Assembly (NCBI RefSeq): GCF_021278025.1
Contig: NZ_JAIBHJ010000029.1
Location: 1-45,841, forward strand
Source of the DNA: Motilimonas sp. E26
GTDB taxonomy: Bacteria > Pseudomonadota > Gammaproteobacteria > Enterobacterales > CBDFNC01
DNA length: 45,841 bases
Reading direction: 5' to 3'
The position numbers and the translations under genes are program-made. The notes under the pieces were generated by a model. The model was given only the letters and a program-made list of their open reading frames with translations, did not search any database and was not told the DNA's origin. Of the stretch, positions 36,180 through 44,788 are shown in pieces; the first letter of the stretch is position 1; the number at the start of each line of letters is the position of its first letter.

Positions 36180-37919
36180 AAGGCTGTGCAAGTATTCCAA
36201 TCGGCCAACGCTATCTGCTAAACCGCCTGCGCGATTGGTTGCCAGCCATAAGGCTTTATATTGGGGCAATAATGGCGCTAAGTCCGCTGCTAATACTTGC
36301 TTGCTGGCAGAATCAAATTCTTCAATGGCGCGGGTGTGTTGCAGCAACATTTGCTTGCCGAGTAACACGCCATGATGGAGTAATTTAGCGGTAAAAATCA
36401 GCTGTTCACGAATAGCGGTTGTGGTGCCTTCTGCTAGTTCCTCTAAGCAAAGCGTTAGTTGCGATTGCGCACGATCGAATCCCGCATCAGTTAAATTTTC
36501 TGAGCGGCGCAGGTGGCGGCGAAATTTTTGATCAAACAATAGCGGGCCAAGAAAGCAGGCATTAGGTGTATCAATGCCTAAATCTAAATAGATATCTTGC
36601 AAGCGCAGTGCCCAGAATGCGGCTTGTTCGTCACCTTGGCAAACAAAATGATTGAGCCAGAATGTTACATCGGCTTGCTCATTTTGCTCTATATTCCAAG
36701 CCAAACCCGCGCCGTATAGGTAGCCAGCATAAGGGAAAATATCTTGTTGGGCATGGCCCATATCGCCCCATTCTGATATTTGATAACCTGTTGCGCCAAA
36801 TCGCAAGCCAGATTTGGCCGCGCGTAACATATGGGTTTTGGTATTTTGCCAGCGGCCAGAAACAGAGGCAAAGCAACAAGTTGATACCACAACTTGGAAG
36901 GGTAATCCGGTTTTAGCGAGCTGCTGATGCTCCTCGTCATAAGGGTGATCAGCCTCATAGCCCCAGTTAAGTAAGGTCAAGTTGCTCGGTAATTGCGCCA
37001 ATATATCGGGATATTGAAACAGCATGTCACTGAATATCTGCGTGTGTAGCCCTTTGGCTCTGGTCAATTTGAGGATCTTGTTAAGATAGTCAACGTACAC
37101 TTGCCCTTTACTGGTCGCCTCACAGGCGGCTTTACTGGCACTGACGCCTAAGTCCATGGTTTCATCAAAGTTAATATTGATGGTTTGACTGGTAAAGTTC
37201 GGCACCAGTTCATCAATTAGGCCGCTAACAAAGTTAACCGACTCATCACTAACGGGATTAAGGCCAAAAGAAAAAGGACGAAAATCACCGCGCTGATCAT
37301 AAAAGCCAGTGGTTTGCTCGGCTAAATGCTTATATTCAGGGTGGGCGAGCCAGCGCTCCATATGACCAAAGGTGGCCACGTTAATGATTAACTCTATGCC
37401 TTTGCTTTGACAGTACTGGTCTACTTGCTGGATTTCTTCTGCTGTCATGGGGGATTTGTCTGCCCACACGGTTTGATGTTGCGACCAAGCGAAAGTGTGT
37501 TCGGTATACAGTTGCAACTGATTGATACGTAATTCAGACCAGAGATCAATCAGTGAAAATAAATGCGTTAACGACGGGATTTTATCGCGGCTAATATCTA
37601 ACAAAATACCGCGCCCAGGGTAGTCTGGCGCATCAATAATCTGACCACAGGGTAAGTCGGAACCATGTTGGCATAGTTGCTTTAACGTATAGAGTGCATA
37701 GAGCCGCCCTTGAGTACAGCCATAACGCACTTTTACTAGGGTAGGTGAAATAGAAATTTCAAACTGTTGCGGCGTTAGGGCGACATTTAATGTTTCCTCT
37801 ACCCAACTCGGGAATAAACTACTGCAGTTGAGCGCTTGCTCAGGCCATTGGCTAGGTAGCGCAAATACCCCTGCCTGAGGTTGCCAATATTTAGGTTGTG
37901 GAAAAACAGCTAACGACAT
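36162..37919 (-). CDS. GH20-like beta-N-acetylhexosaminidase
   Basis: A 585-residue enzyme with no signal peptide visible (MSLAVFPQPKYWQPQAGVF). An N-terminal alpha/beta domain (to about 100) precedes a TIM-barrel: PGRGILLDISRDKIPSL, LWSELRINQLQLYTEH, IELIINVATFGHMERWL, and a D-E pair in INFDETMDLG that suits the GH20 catalytic Asp-Glu. The C-terminal region is helical. The last codons and the stop lie in the terminal arm of the palindromic element, so the original C-terminus was probably replaced (now ending LYTQST). GH20-type activity on GlcNAc-containing oligosaccharides is inferred; the cytoplasmic location is suggested by the missing signal. Confidence 0.75.
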   Translation of the reverse strand: MSLAVFPQPKYWQPQAGVFALPSQWPEQALNCSSLFPSWVEETLNVALTPQQFEISISPTLVKVRYGCTQGRLYALYTLKQLCQHGSDLPCGQIIDAPDYPGRGILLDISRDKIPSLTHLFSLIDLWSELRINQLQLYTEHTFAWSQHQTVWADKSPMTAEEIQQVDQYCQSKGIELIINVATFGHMERWLAHPEYKHLAEQTTGFYDQRGDFRPFSFGLNPVSDESVNFVSGLIDELVPNFTSQTININFDETMDLGVSASKAACEATSKGQVYVDYLNKILKLTRAKGLHTQIFSDMLFQYPDILAQLPSNLTLLNWGYEADHPYDEEHQQLAKTGLPFQVVVSTCCFASVSGRWQNTKTHMLRAAKSGLRFGATGYQISEWGDMGHAQQDIFPYAGYLYGAGLAWNIEQNEQADVTFWLNHFVCQGDEQAAFWALRLQDIYLDLGIDTPNACFLGPLLFDQKFRRHLRRSENLTDAGFDRAQSQLTLCLEELAEGTTTAIREQLIFTAKLLHHGVLLGKQMLLQHTRAIEEFDSASKQVLAADLAPLLPQYKALWLATNRAGGLADSVGRLEYLHSLYTQST

Positions 37920-37969
37920 GCCTACCTCTATTTCTATCAGATTATCTGGTGTTGAGCATACCTAATTAT

Positions 37970-38015
37970 GTTTTAAACTATCAAGTTAATGTTTGTAAGT
38001 TTGATAGTTTTAAAC
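37970..38015. repeat. Long inverted repeat upstream of the hexosaminidase gene
   Basis: The arms GTTTTAAACTATCAA and TTGATAGTTTTAAAC pair at 14 of 15 positions around a 16-base spacer. Position relative to the GH20 start fits an operator or a 5' leader stem-loop. Confidence 0.6.
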
Positions 38016-38379
38016 ATCCATGCTTTTGAGAAAGTTGAATCTCACCAACTAAAGTTAATGAAAGGTTGTTTTTTAAGCAATCGATTAACGTTTATACGTA
38101 ATCGAAACAAGGTGAGGTTTTCGTTTTACTTAGTTAGTCTTTAAAATTCAGCTGATTATAATCGCAAAAAATGGCAGTTATGCTTTGTGGTTTTTTTGTT
38201 AAGTTATTGTAAATAAAGCGACTTCTTTTACTTTTTGATAAGATGGTGCTAGTCTGGATTTGTTCTACCTGAACAAATAATGAGCACAACATGATACGGC
38301 ACTCGTCAGTATGTTCCCGTTAGAGGTACAACTGAATCAATATTGATAATACGCAATACAACTGGGTTAGCTTAGGTTT

Positions 38380-38417
38380 ACAACATTTGTTGACAACGAT
38401 TGTTCATAACAATTGTT
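38380..38417. promoter_or_regulatory. Cluster of three ACAA/TTGT dyads
   Basis: The sites read ACAA-cat-TTGT (38380-38390), ACAA-cga-TTGT (38393-38403) and AACAATTGTT (38408-38417). Centres are 13 and about 14 bp apart. They lie 60-95 bp upstream of the start at 38476. A perfect related palindrome is at 38258-38278. The pattern suggests cooperative binding by one regulator, which I cannot name. Confidence 0.5.
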
Positions 38418-38475
38418 TACGATCTAATTATTTTGGTTGTTAGTCGTGCCATGTATCAACAAGCAAAGGGAAATA

Positions 38476-38763
38476 ATGATGGCTAAAAGTTATTTTAGAA
38501 GCTCGGGAGCGTCGGCATCCGTTGGTGGATATAGTGCACCAAGTTTATCAGGCACGGGAAAGCCACAAGATATTGCCGCATTAAACGCGCCGCCTAGCGG
38601 CTCCTTTATGAAAACAAAAGTGGGATTGACTCACTCTATTGTCGGAATTAATAGCGGTAGTGTGGTTAAACGTCATAAACCACAATTTGATATTGAGCCG
38701 GCCCCCGCAGGCAGTTTTTTAAAGCCTTATAAAAAGCATGGCAAAGGGCCAGAATCAGTTTAA
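38476..38763 (+). CDS. Small basic Gly/Ser/Pro-rich protein, function unknown
   Basis: About 95 residues, starting at either of two adjacent ATGs (38476 or 38479) behind AAAGGG. I do not recognise the family. It has no signal peptide or membrane segment. The N-terminal half is rich in Ser, Gly and Ala (SSGASASVGGYSAPSLSGTG). A motif is repeated: APPSGSFMKTK in the middle and APAGSFLKPYKK near the end. The C-terminus is basic. The low-complexity composition suggests a flexible or disordered protein. Its stop shares four bases with the stop of the convergent exporter gene. The dyad-rich upstream region argues that it is regulated. Confidence 0.7.
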   Translation: MMAKSYFRSSGASASVGGYSAPSLSGTGKPQDIAALNAPPSGSFMKTKVGLTHSIVGINSGSVVKRHKPQFDIEPAPAGSFLKPYKKHGKGPESV

Positions 38764-39398
38764 CTGGCACTTAGCAATAGTAAGCTTGAGTCAACCACCA
38801 TGTAAGCAGCAAATAAGGTCAGTACTAGCGCTGTGCTGACCGCTATTAGTTTCTGCTGTTGTTCTAAATACTTCACCACTATAGGTTGCCCGATAACACA
38901 AGCAATTAGTAAGTACCAAAGAAAGTCAACGCCAGCGACAGTAACAAAAATAATAATCTGACTGGTTAAGCCATTTTCTGCACTCACAAATTGACTAAAT
39001 AAGGCAATAAAAAATAACGCAATTTTGGGGCTGAGTAGCGCCATCATAAAGCCGTCTGACCAAGGTGACGGGCTTGGCTGCTGTACAACTCCGGCTTCAA
39101 TTTTGGTGGTGTGTTTCACGCTACACCAAGTTTTCCAGCCTAAATAGAGTAAGAATAAACCACCGGCGAGCTTCACTAAATTAAACAAACTCGGCGTGTT
39201 GATCATCAGCAATGCGACCCCTGAGATACTCAATATGGCCCAAATACCTACCCCTAAGGCGTGACTAAACGCTGTCTTAATACCTGCGTGACGACCAAAA
39301 GAAAGGGTGTTGCGCATGACTAGGGCGAGGCTGGGGCCGGGGCTAGCGGCACCTAAACAGCAAATAAGAAATAATGTAAACCAAAGCTCTAATGGCAT
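38760..39398 (-). CDS. LysE/RhtB-family amino acid exporter
   Basis: An inner-membrane exporter of 212 residues with about six hydrophobic segments. The N-terminus carries the family signature GAASPGPSLALVMRNTLSFGRHAGI and the next helix ALGVGIWAILSISG. FLLYLGWKTW and GFMMALLSPKIALFFIALF are also typical. The exported compound (homoserine, threonine, leucine or other) cannot be predicted. It is convergent with the small-protein gene, with a 4-bp overlap of stops. A strong Rho-independent terminator for the gene behind lies only 15 bp upstream of its start codon. Confidence 0.9.
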   Translation of the reverse strand: MPLELWFTLFLICCLGAASPGPSLALVMRNTLSFGRHAGIKTAFSHALGVGIWAILSISGVALLMINTPSLFNLVKLAGGLFLLYLGWKTWCSVKHTTKIEAGVVQQPSPSPWSDGFMMALLSPKIALFFIALFSQFVSAENGLTSQIIIFVTVAGVDFLWYLLIACVIGQPIVVKYLEQQQKLIAVSTALVLTLFAAYMVVDSSLLLLSAS

Positions 39399-39413
39399 CG
39401 CGAAATCTCATCC

Positions 39414-39447
39414 AAAAACGCCAGTATCGTCAATATTGATACTGGCG
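39414..39447 (-). terminator. Rho-independent terminator (minus strand) just ahead of the lysE-type gene
   Basis: Read on the minus strand, the stem CGCCAGTATC (39447-39438) pairs perfectly with GATACTGGCG (39428-39419) around a 9-base loop. It is followed at once by TTTTT (39418-39414). It is the best canonical terminator in the window and ends the gene at 39475-40626. It also sits 15 bp before the exporter ATG. Confidence 0.85.
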
Positions 39448-39474
39448 GCAAGTGTGAAGCGAAAGAGTCGGATC

Positions 39475-40626
39475 TTAAGTGGTTTGATACAGCAGTTTTA
39501 ATCGCGACATTTTTGTTTTTGTCTGTTCTACCAGTCGGTTATAGTCGGCCACTAATTGGCTGATGTCACCTCTAAAGTTGTGCTGCTCGATACTAAACAC
39601 ACCACCGTTCTCGGCTTGTCTACGTAAGGCCGTATGAAAGCGGTTAAGTGGGCGGTGAAACAGGTGGTGCTGGCTAATAAAGTGCGCGATAGCCATTAAT
39701 ACCGAAAGGGCTATTAGAATATAAAGGGTGTATTGCGTATTAACAAAAGCATTAGATTTTACGCCAAATAGGTTGTGTTCAATAGATTTTATATTTAACG
39801 CAACTTGATTGGTGCGCGTAAGTAATTCATCTTTTAGCACTTGAGTTTGTGCCAGCTGCTGCTGGGTGTAATCAATCTCTTTTGGATAGCGTTGAATTAA
39901 GCTATTCAGGTTATCGGTAATAGTAATAATTTGATCTCTTGCGATCTCGCTGTCATCGGTACCAAAGAAATCGTCGCTGTCATTAACGGTATCCATTAAG
40001 CCTAATGGGCTTAACCCTTGGGTATGTTTCACTTGTGTTTTTAATTGTGATAACTGAAAGGCAATGCTGCTTTGTGTTTTCTCGCTGCGGCTATTGAGGT
40101 ATTGGCTGCGCAATAAACTTAATACATGGGCAGATTGTGCCATTTCCGCTGCTAGCATTTGATATTGCATTGCTACGCCAGGGTTTATATCCATGGCTTT
40201 TTCACCGTATTCAGCGAGTAGTTTGACGTTGTCAGCTAATTCGCGCTCAGCGTTTACCAGTACAGCTTGAGCATTGTTACCTAACTTACCAGCAGCGCGG
40301 TATTTTTGGCTTAGATCGAGTCGTAGTAACGCCACTTGATAGATAATACTGGCGGTTTTCTCATTATTAATTTGGCGTAAAGAGTTTTCTAGCACCTCAA
40401 GCTGTGCCTCTGCCTTGGCTAAGATAGTCGCGTCACCTGTATTAAGGTAGTCAATCACGGTTTGTTTAATATCAATGGCAATTTTGGCCTTGATTTCTTG
40501 ATAGCGCTGAACATTAGTTTGTTGTGCTTCTAAGTTATTAGCCCCTTTGATAAAAGTTAATACCAACAACCCAGCAATCAAGCATTGGCCTATTAAAGAG
40601 CCTAATAATAGTTTTGGTAGCTTCAT
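39475..40626 (-). CDS. Two-TM sensor-like protein with HAMP-like end and no output domain
   Basis: The 383 residues have TM1 at about 8-27, a long helical periplasmic region of about 270 residues, and TM2 near 300-320. They then have a cytoplasmic tail of about 60 residues resembling a HAMP linker (RPLNRFHTALRRQAENGG; FRGDISQLVADYNRLVEQ). The protein then stops at LLYQTT. This is the front half of a chemoreceptor or histidine kinase without a signalling domain. The stop is followed by a proper terminator, so it is not obviously a recent truncation. I do not recognise a specific family. It may act through another receptor or a separately encoded partner. Confidence 0.7.
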   Translation of the reverse strand: MKLPKLLLGSLIGQCLIAGLLVLTFIKGANNLEAQQTNVQRYQEIKAKIAIDIKQTVIDYLNTGDATILAKAEAQLEVLENSLRQINNEKTASIIYQVALLRLDLSQKYRAAGKLGNNAQAVLVNAERELADNVKLLAEYGEKAMDINPGVAMQYQMLAAEMAQSAHVLSLLRSQYLNSRSEKTQSSIAFQLSQLKTQVKHTQGLSPLGLMDTVNDSDDFFGTDDSEIARDQIITITDNLNSLIQRYPKEIDYTQQQLAQTQVLKDELLTRTNQVALNIKSIEHNLFGVKSNAFVNTQYTLYILIALSVLMAIAHFISQHHLFHRPLNRFHTALRRQAENGGVFSIEQHNFRGDISQLVADYNRLVEQTKTKMSRLKLLYQTT

Positions 40627-40831
40627 TTGCTTACTTCCTTGTGGTTTAAGATACAGCGCGCATGGTAAGCACCAAGTATGACAGTTTTGTGATCTGCAAT
40701 ATTATTATCTCATGCCATAGTATGGTGTTGTGTGCTGTTGCAAGTGACTTTTTCACGTCTGTTGTTTTCGCTTCAAATTAGCAAATATGCTACCCTCTGC
40801 GAAAATTTTCGTGACCTAGTTGGAGTGCGCC

Positions 40832-41599
40832 GTGAGCGAAGTTGAACAGTTATTAGAGCCGATCCATCAGTTTTTACACTGCACCACTCCGGATGCTTGG
40901 GTAGAAGAAGCGGTAAAAGCTGAAAACCTAACAGTACTATTAGTCGACCACTTAATGTGTGAACTAAAAGCAGGGCAGTCGGCGATGTTTTTGATTCGTA
41001 AATACGCGGTGACACCTGAAAGTGCTCAGACTTTATTAGATTGGTTTAGTCCTTATGAAGATTTTGCTTATCGTAAAAAAGGTGACTTAGCCAGTTTGAA
41101 AGGAAAGAGCAACATCTCTAAAAGCATCATGGCAAAAAGTGATTCTCCTTATAGCCAAGATTTGATCGACAAAATGGTGCTACTGATTAAAGAAGAGTTG
41201 CATCATTTTTACCAAGTGCTAGAAATCATGGATGCGCGCGGGATCCCTTACGAAAATATCCGCGCTGGTCGTTACGCTAAAGGCTTACTTAAGCAAGTGC
41301 GTACTTACGAACCCCAAGCATTGGTGGACAAGTTGATTATTGGTGCTTACATTGAAGCTCGCTCTTGTGAGCGTTTTGCTAAGCTTGCGCCACACCTTGA
41401 TGACGATATGAATAAATTTTATATCTCACTATTGCGCTCTGAAGCGCGCCATTATCAAGATTACTTAACCTTGGCGCAGCAAATCTCACCGGATGACATT
41501 AGCGAGCGGGTTGCCTTAATAGGTCAAGCGGAAGCGGAGCTGATTACTAGCCCAGATACCGATTTTAAATTTCATAGCGGTGTGCCTAGTGTTGCTTAA
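40832..41599 (+). CDS. miaE: tRNA-(ms2io6A) hydroxylase MiaE
   Basis: A di-iron monooxygenase that hydroxylates the isopentenyl group of ms2i6A at position 37 of tRNAs. The 255 residues show carboxylate/histidine iron ligands in EELHHFYQVLEIMDARGI, GAYIEARSCERFAKLAPHL and SEARHYQDYL, plus the N-terminal AVKAENLTVLLVDHLMCELKAG. I choose GTG 40832, because GGAG at 40822-40825 precedes it by six bases. The TTG at 40820 overlaps that site. The gene appears monocistronic, with palindromic repeats following it. Confidence 0.93.
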   Translation: MSEVEQLLEPIHQFLHCTTPDAWVEEAVKAENLTVLLVDHLMCELKAGQSAMFLIRKYAVTPESAQTLLDWFSPYEDFAYRKKGDLASLKGKSNISKSIMAKSDSPYSQDLIDKMVLLIKEELHHFYQVLEIMDARGIPYENIRAGRYAKGLLKQVRTYEPQALVDKLIIGAYIEARSCERFAKLAPHLDDDMNKFYISLLRSEARHYQDYLTLAQQISPDDISERVALIGQAEAELITSPDTDFKFHSGVPSVA

Positions 41600-41604
41600 T
41601 AAAT

Positions 41605-41665
41605 GTAGGAGCAGCATTTATACTGCGATGTTTAAGCACATCCGCGTTATAAATACCGTTCCTAC
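41605..41665. repeat. REP-like palindrome, copy 1
   Basis: GTAGGAGC at 41605 pairs with GTTCCTAC ending at 41665. The inner part (agcatttatactgc / gcgttataaatac) continues the stem imperfectly. This is the gtaggagc...gctcctac repeat type that recurs at 41764-41822 and 43919-43982. Confidence 0.8.
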
Positions 41666-41763
41666 TAACAGAATTCTATAACGGTGCATCTCACTGTAGT
41701 GTGCCCGATGCTGTTTAATACTCTGCTCCTACAAAAAACACGAATCAACAAGTTCAACATACA

Positions 41764-41822
41764 AGGTGCAGCATTTATGCTGCGATATTTAAGAGCATTC
41801 GCGGTATAAATACCGCTCCTAC
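41764..41822. repeat. REP-like palindrome, copy 2, with a partial copy upstream
   Basis: This copy reads from aggtgcagcatttatgctgc to gcggtataaataccgctcctac and ends 12 bp before the rep start codon. A partial copy ending ctgctcctac lies at about 41691-41732. Together with copy 1 the elements fill most of the 235-bp miaE-rep gap. Confidence 0.8.
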
Positions 41823-41834
41823 GGGGGGACGATT

Positions 41835-43853
41835 ATGCAAATGAATCCACGCCAAGATGAGGCGGTTAAATATATCTCAGGCCCTTGTTTAGTATTAGCC
41901 GGTGCGGGCAGTGGTAAAACACGGGTGATCACCAATAAAATTGCTTATCTCGTACAGCAGTGTAACTACAATCCAAAGACCATTGCAGCCGTCACCTTTA
42001 CTAATAAAGCCGCGCGTGAAATGAAAGAGCGAGTGGCGCAAACCTTAGGCAAAAAAGCCGCTAAAGGTGTAATGGTGTCGACCTTTCATACCCTCGGCTT
42101 AGATATTATTCGTAAAGAACACAAGGTGATTGGAATTAAGCCGGGTTTTTCGTTGTTTGACGATCAAGACTCACTTGCGCTACTTAAAGAGCTGACCGAG
42201 AAAGAGCTGAAAGAAGACAAAGACTTGCTGTCGCAATTGGTTACGCAAATATCTAACTGGAAAAACGATCTGATCTTACCGCCGCAAGCGATCAAACTAG
42301 CCCGCGGCGCCGACCAAATTATCTTCGCTCAAGCCTATGAAAAATATCAGCGTCATCTAACGGCTTATAATGCACTCGATTTTGATGACTTGATCTTAAT
42401 GCCAACCATGTTGCTTAAGTTTAAAGAAGAAGTGCGGTTACGCTGGCAGCAAAAAATTCAATACCTGCTAGTGGATGAATATCAAGATACCAATACCAGC
42501 CAATATGAATTGGTTAAATTACTGGTAGGTGAGCGCGCGCGCTTTACCGTGGTGGGTGACGATGACCAATCGATTTATTCATGGCGCGGGGCAAGGCCGC
42601 AAAACTTGGTGCTGCTGAAAACCGATTACCCCAATTTGCGTTTGATTAAATTAGAGCAGAATTACCGCTCGACCCAGCGAATTCTCAAATCAGCCAATAT
42701 CTTGATCGCCAATAATCCTCACGAATATGAAAAGGCGCTGTTTAGTGAATTACATTACGGCGAGCCACTACGAGTGCTGTATGCCAAAGATGAAGAGCAT
42801 GAGTCAGAGCGTGTGGTGGCGGAGTTAATGGGCCACAAATTTATGAACAACACCAACTTTAAAGACTATGCGGTGTTGTATCGGGGTAATCATCAAAGCC
42901 GCGTTTTAGAAAAAGCCATGATGACCAACCGCATCCCTTACAAAATAAGTGGTGGTACTTCGTTCTTCTCACGGGTAGAAATTAAAGACATGTTGGCCTA
43001 CCTGCGCTTGTTAGCGAACCATGATGATGACAATGCCTTTTTGCGCATCGTAAATGTACCACGCCGAGAAATCGGCCCTGCCACGTTAGAGAAGCTAGGT
43101 AACTATGCCAACCTACGTAACATCAGCTTGTTTGCTGCTACCTTTGAATTAGGGCTAGAGCAGACCTTAACTGGGCGCGGCCTGCAGTCGGTGCGCAACT
43201 TTAGCCGCTGGTTAGTGGAGCTTAAAGATCAAGCCGAGCGTGGCAGTGCGGTGGATGCGGTACGTGATATGGTACGTACAATTCATTATGAAGATTGGCT
43301 TTACGAAACCAGCCCTAGCCCCAAAGCGGCGGAAATGCGCATGAAAAACGTATCCGAGCTATTTCGCTGGGTCACTGGTTGGTTAGAAGGCGATGACTTA
43401 GAAGAGCCGTTCACCTTGGCACAAGTGGTTAACCGTTTAATGCTGCGCGACATGATGGAGCGCAACGAAGGTGAGGACGAAGCTGATCAAGTGCAACTGA
43501 TGACGTTACATGCCTCAAAAGGCTTAGAATTCCCGTTTGTGTTTATGATAGGCATGGAAGAAGGCTTTTTGCCCCATCAAACCAGTATTGATGAAGACAA
43601 TATCGAAGAAGAGCGTCGCCTCGCTTATGTTGGGATCACTCGGGCTCAACAAGAGCTGACCTTCACCTTGTGCCGTGAACGTCGTCAATATGGTGAGTCA
43701 CTGCGCCCTGAGCCAAGTCGTTTCCTGCATGAACTGCCACAAGATGATGTGGTATGGGAAAAAACCGGCCAACAAACGCAAACCAAAGAGCAAAAACAAG
43801 AGAAAGGACAAAAGGGAATTGCGAATTTAAGAGCGTTATTCAACAAATCTTAG
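41835..43853 (+). CDS. rep: ATP-dependent DNA helicase Rep
   Basis: A UvrD/Rep-type 3'-5' helicase that helps the replisome pass protein barriers. Its 672 residues match Rep. Motifs in order are NPRQDEAV (Q motif), [11 protein letters not shown] (Walker A), [27 protein letters not shown] (Walker B), [36 protein letters not shown] and [14 protein letters not shown]. The basic C-terminal tail is usual. Start ATG 41835 (an alternative, ATG 41841, differs by two residues). REP-like repeats lie directly upstream and downstream. Confidence 0.98.
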   Translation: MQMNPRQDEAVKYISGPCLVLAGAGSGKTRVITNKIAYLVQQCNYNPKTIAAVTFTNKAAREMKERVAQTLGKKAAKGVMVSTFHTLGLDIIRKEHKVIGIKPGFSLFDDQDSLALLKELTEKELKEDKDLLSQLVTQISNWKNDLILPPQAIKLARGADQIIFAQAYEKYQRHLTAYNALDFDDLILMPTMLLKFKEEVRLRWQQKIQYLLVDEYQDTNTSQYELVKLLVGERARFTVVGDDDQSIYSWRGARPQNLVLLKTDYPNLRLIKLEQNYRSTQRILKSANILIANNPHEYEKALFSELHYGEPLRVLYAKDEEHESERVVAELMGHKFMNNTNFKDYAVLYRGNHQSRVLEKAMMTNRIPYKISGGTSFFSRVEIKDMLAYLRLLANHDDDNAFLRIVNVPRREIGPATLEKLGNYANLRNISLFAATFELGLEQTLTGRGLQSVRNFSRWLVELKDQAERGSAVDAVRDMVRTIHYEDWLYETSPSPKAAEMRMKNVSELFRWVTGWLEGDDLEEPFTLAQVVNRLMLRDMMERNEGEDEADQVQLMTLHASKGLEFPFVFMIGMEEGFLPHQTSIDEDNIEEERRLAYVGITRAQQELTFTLCRERRQYGESLRPEPSRFLHELPQDDVVWEKTGQQTQTKEQKQEKGQKGIANLRALFNKS

Positions 43854-43918
43854 GCGAGGAGTTTATTCCGCGATGAAGCGTGCGTTATCACTGGTGCTTT
43901 ACTGCGAATACTCAATAA

Positions 43919-43982
43919 GTAGGAGCAAAAGTCATTCAGCGATAAAGAGTGCTCAATATCGCGCCATTACTGACGCTCCTAC
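43919..43982. repeat. REP-like palindrome, copy 3, in the rep/cytochrome c5 gap
   Basis: GTAGGAGC (43919-43926) and GCTCCTAC (43975-43982) are perfect inverted ends. Inside, gcgata pairs with tatcgc. A degenerate copy precedes it at about 43858-43911. It lies between the convergent rep and cytochrome genes and could act as a bidirectional transcription stop. Confidence 0.8.
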
Positions 43983-43998
43983 ACCGAATATGGGGTTG

Positions 43999-44439
43999 TT
44001 ATAGACCGCTAATCATAAAATCAACAGCGGCTTTGATTTCATCATCAGAACAATCCATACAAGTACCTTTGGCAGGCATGGCATTAAAGCCATTGATCGC
44101 ATGAGTGTAAAGTGTCTCTTTGCCTTGAGCAATGCGTGGGGCCCACAAGCCTGCATCACCTTTAATTGGTGCACCAGCTGCGCCAGTAGCATGACAAGCC
44201 ATACATTTTGTATTATAAACCGTGGCGCCATCACGTGGGCCTGCATCTGCTACTGCTTCAGTTGCGGGGGCTACGTCTGGTAACTCGCCATCAAGGTAAA
44301 CATCACCAACAGGTTTTATACGATCTGCAATGGCTTCATCTGACATGTCTGCGCTGGTAGCAAAGCTGAGTGTTGAGAACACGGCTAAGGTGGCAATAGC
44401 TAGCTGACGAAGTGTTAATAAGTGTTGAAATTTACTCAC
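43999..44439 (-). CDS. Periplasmic cytochrome c5-family monoheme protein
   Basis: An electron carrier of about 146 residues as a precursor. A Sec signal (LRQLAIATLAVFSTLSFA) precedes an acidic linker. The single heme-binding site is CMACH. The distal methionine lies in AMPAKG, followed by the c5-type extra cysteine pair in GTCMDCSDDE. I prefer GTG 44439 as the start, because GGAG lies six bases ahead. The ATG at 44460 has its Shine-Dalgarno site too close. The gene is convergent with rep. Confidence 0.9.
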   Translation of the reverse strand: MSKFQHLLTLRQLAIATLAVFSTLSFATSADMSDEAIADRIKPVGDVYLDGELPDVAPATEAVADAGPRDGATVYNTKCMACHATGAAGAPIKGDAGLWAPRIAQGKETLYTHAINGFNAMPAKGTCMDCSDDEIKAAVDFMISGL

Positions 44440-44460
44440 AATTTGCTCCAATGTTGTCAT

Positions 44461-44788
44461 GCCTTTACAGGCTTGTTGTTATATCTTCCTAGAATATTAG
44501 CCGATTATAACCGCTATGTTGCATGGGATAAACAATTGCGCCCAGATTAAGAATGGTTTGAGCATATGTTCACCCTTCCTTTAAAGTATGTCACTACTAT
44601 AAAATACGCTGTAAAATCAACTAATCATTCATGTCGTAGCGCATCCGAGTTATGATCGATGCCATGTAATCAATGCTCACAGGGTAACTCCCCCCGAAAA
44701 CTAACTTCTTGTTAAGTGGTATGAGTAACAATTTTAACAGTAATGCTGACCAACTTGAGGTTGAGCAAAATGATGGAGAGTGTATGTA
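44461..44788. other. Intergenic region between cytochrome c5 and rfbD
   Basis: A 328-bp gap with no gene detected. A TATAAAAT stretch near 44598 is a possible -10, but without a good -35. gtcgtagcgcat near 44634-44645 loosely resembles the ops core of JUMPstart elements, too weakly to call. GGAG at 44775 precedes the rfbD start. Confidence 0.5.

Larger units (their letters stand above)
37920..38475. promoter_or_regulatory. Dyad-rich divergent region between the hexosaminidase and a small-protein gene
   Basis: A 556-bp AT-rich gap without a gene. Three groups of symmetric sites are seen. An inverted repeat with 15-base arms (14/15) lies at 37970-37984 and 38001-38015, about 50-95 bp upstream of the leftward GH20 gene. 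A perfect ATTTGTTC-tacct-GAACAAAT lies at 38258-38278. Three consecutive ACAA/TTGT dyads lie at 38380-38417. The spacing suggests operators for two divergent promoters. No regulator gene is adjacent. Confidence 0.6.

Noticed and set aside
36041-36388. A 115-codon plus-strand open frame starting inside the palindromic element
   Set aside because: It begins in the repeat and runs antisense to the hexosaminidase gene. Frames of this kind in repeats are usually mis-annotations, and no good ribosome binding site was seen.
44634-44645. JUMPstart/ops-like element before rfbD
   Set aside because: Only a short GTAGCG core matches; the rest of the 39-bp JUMPstart consensus is absent.
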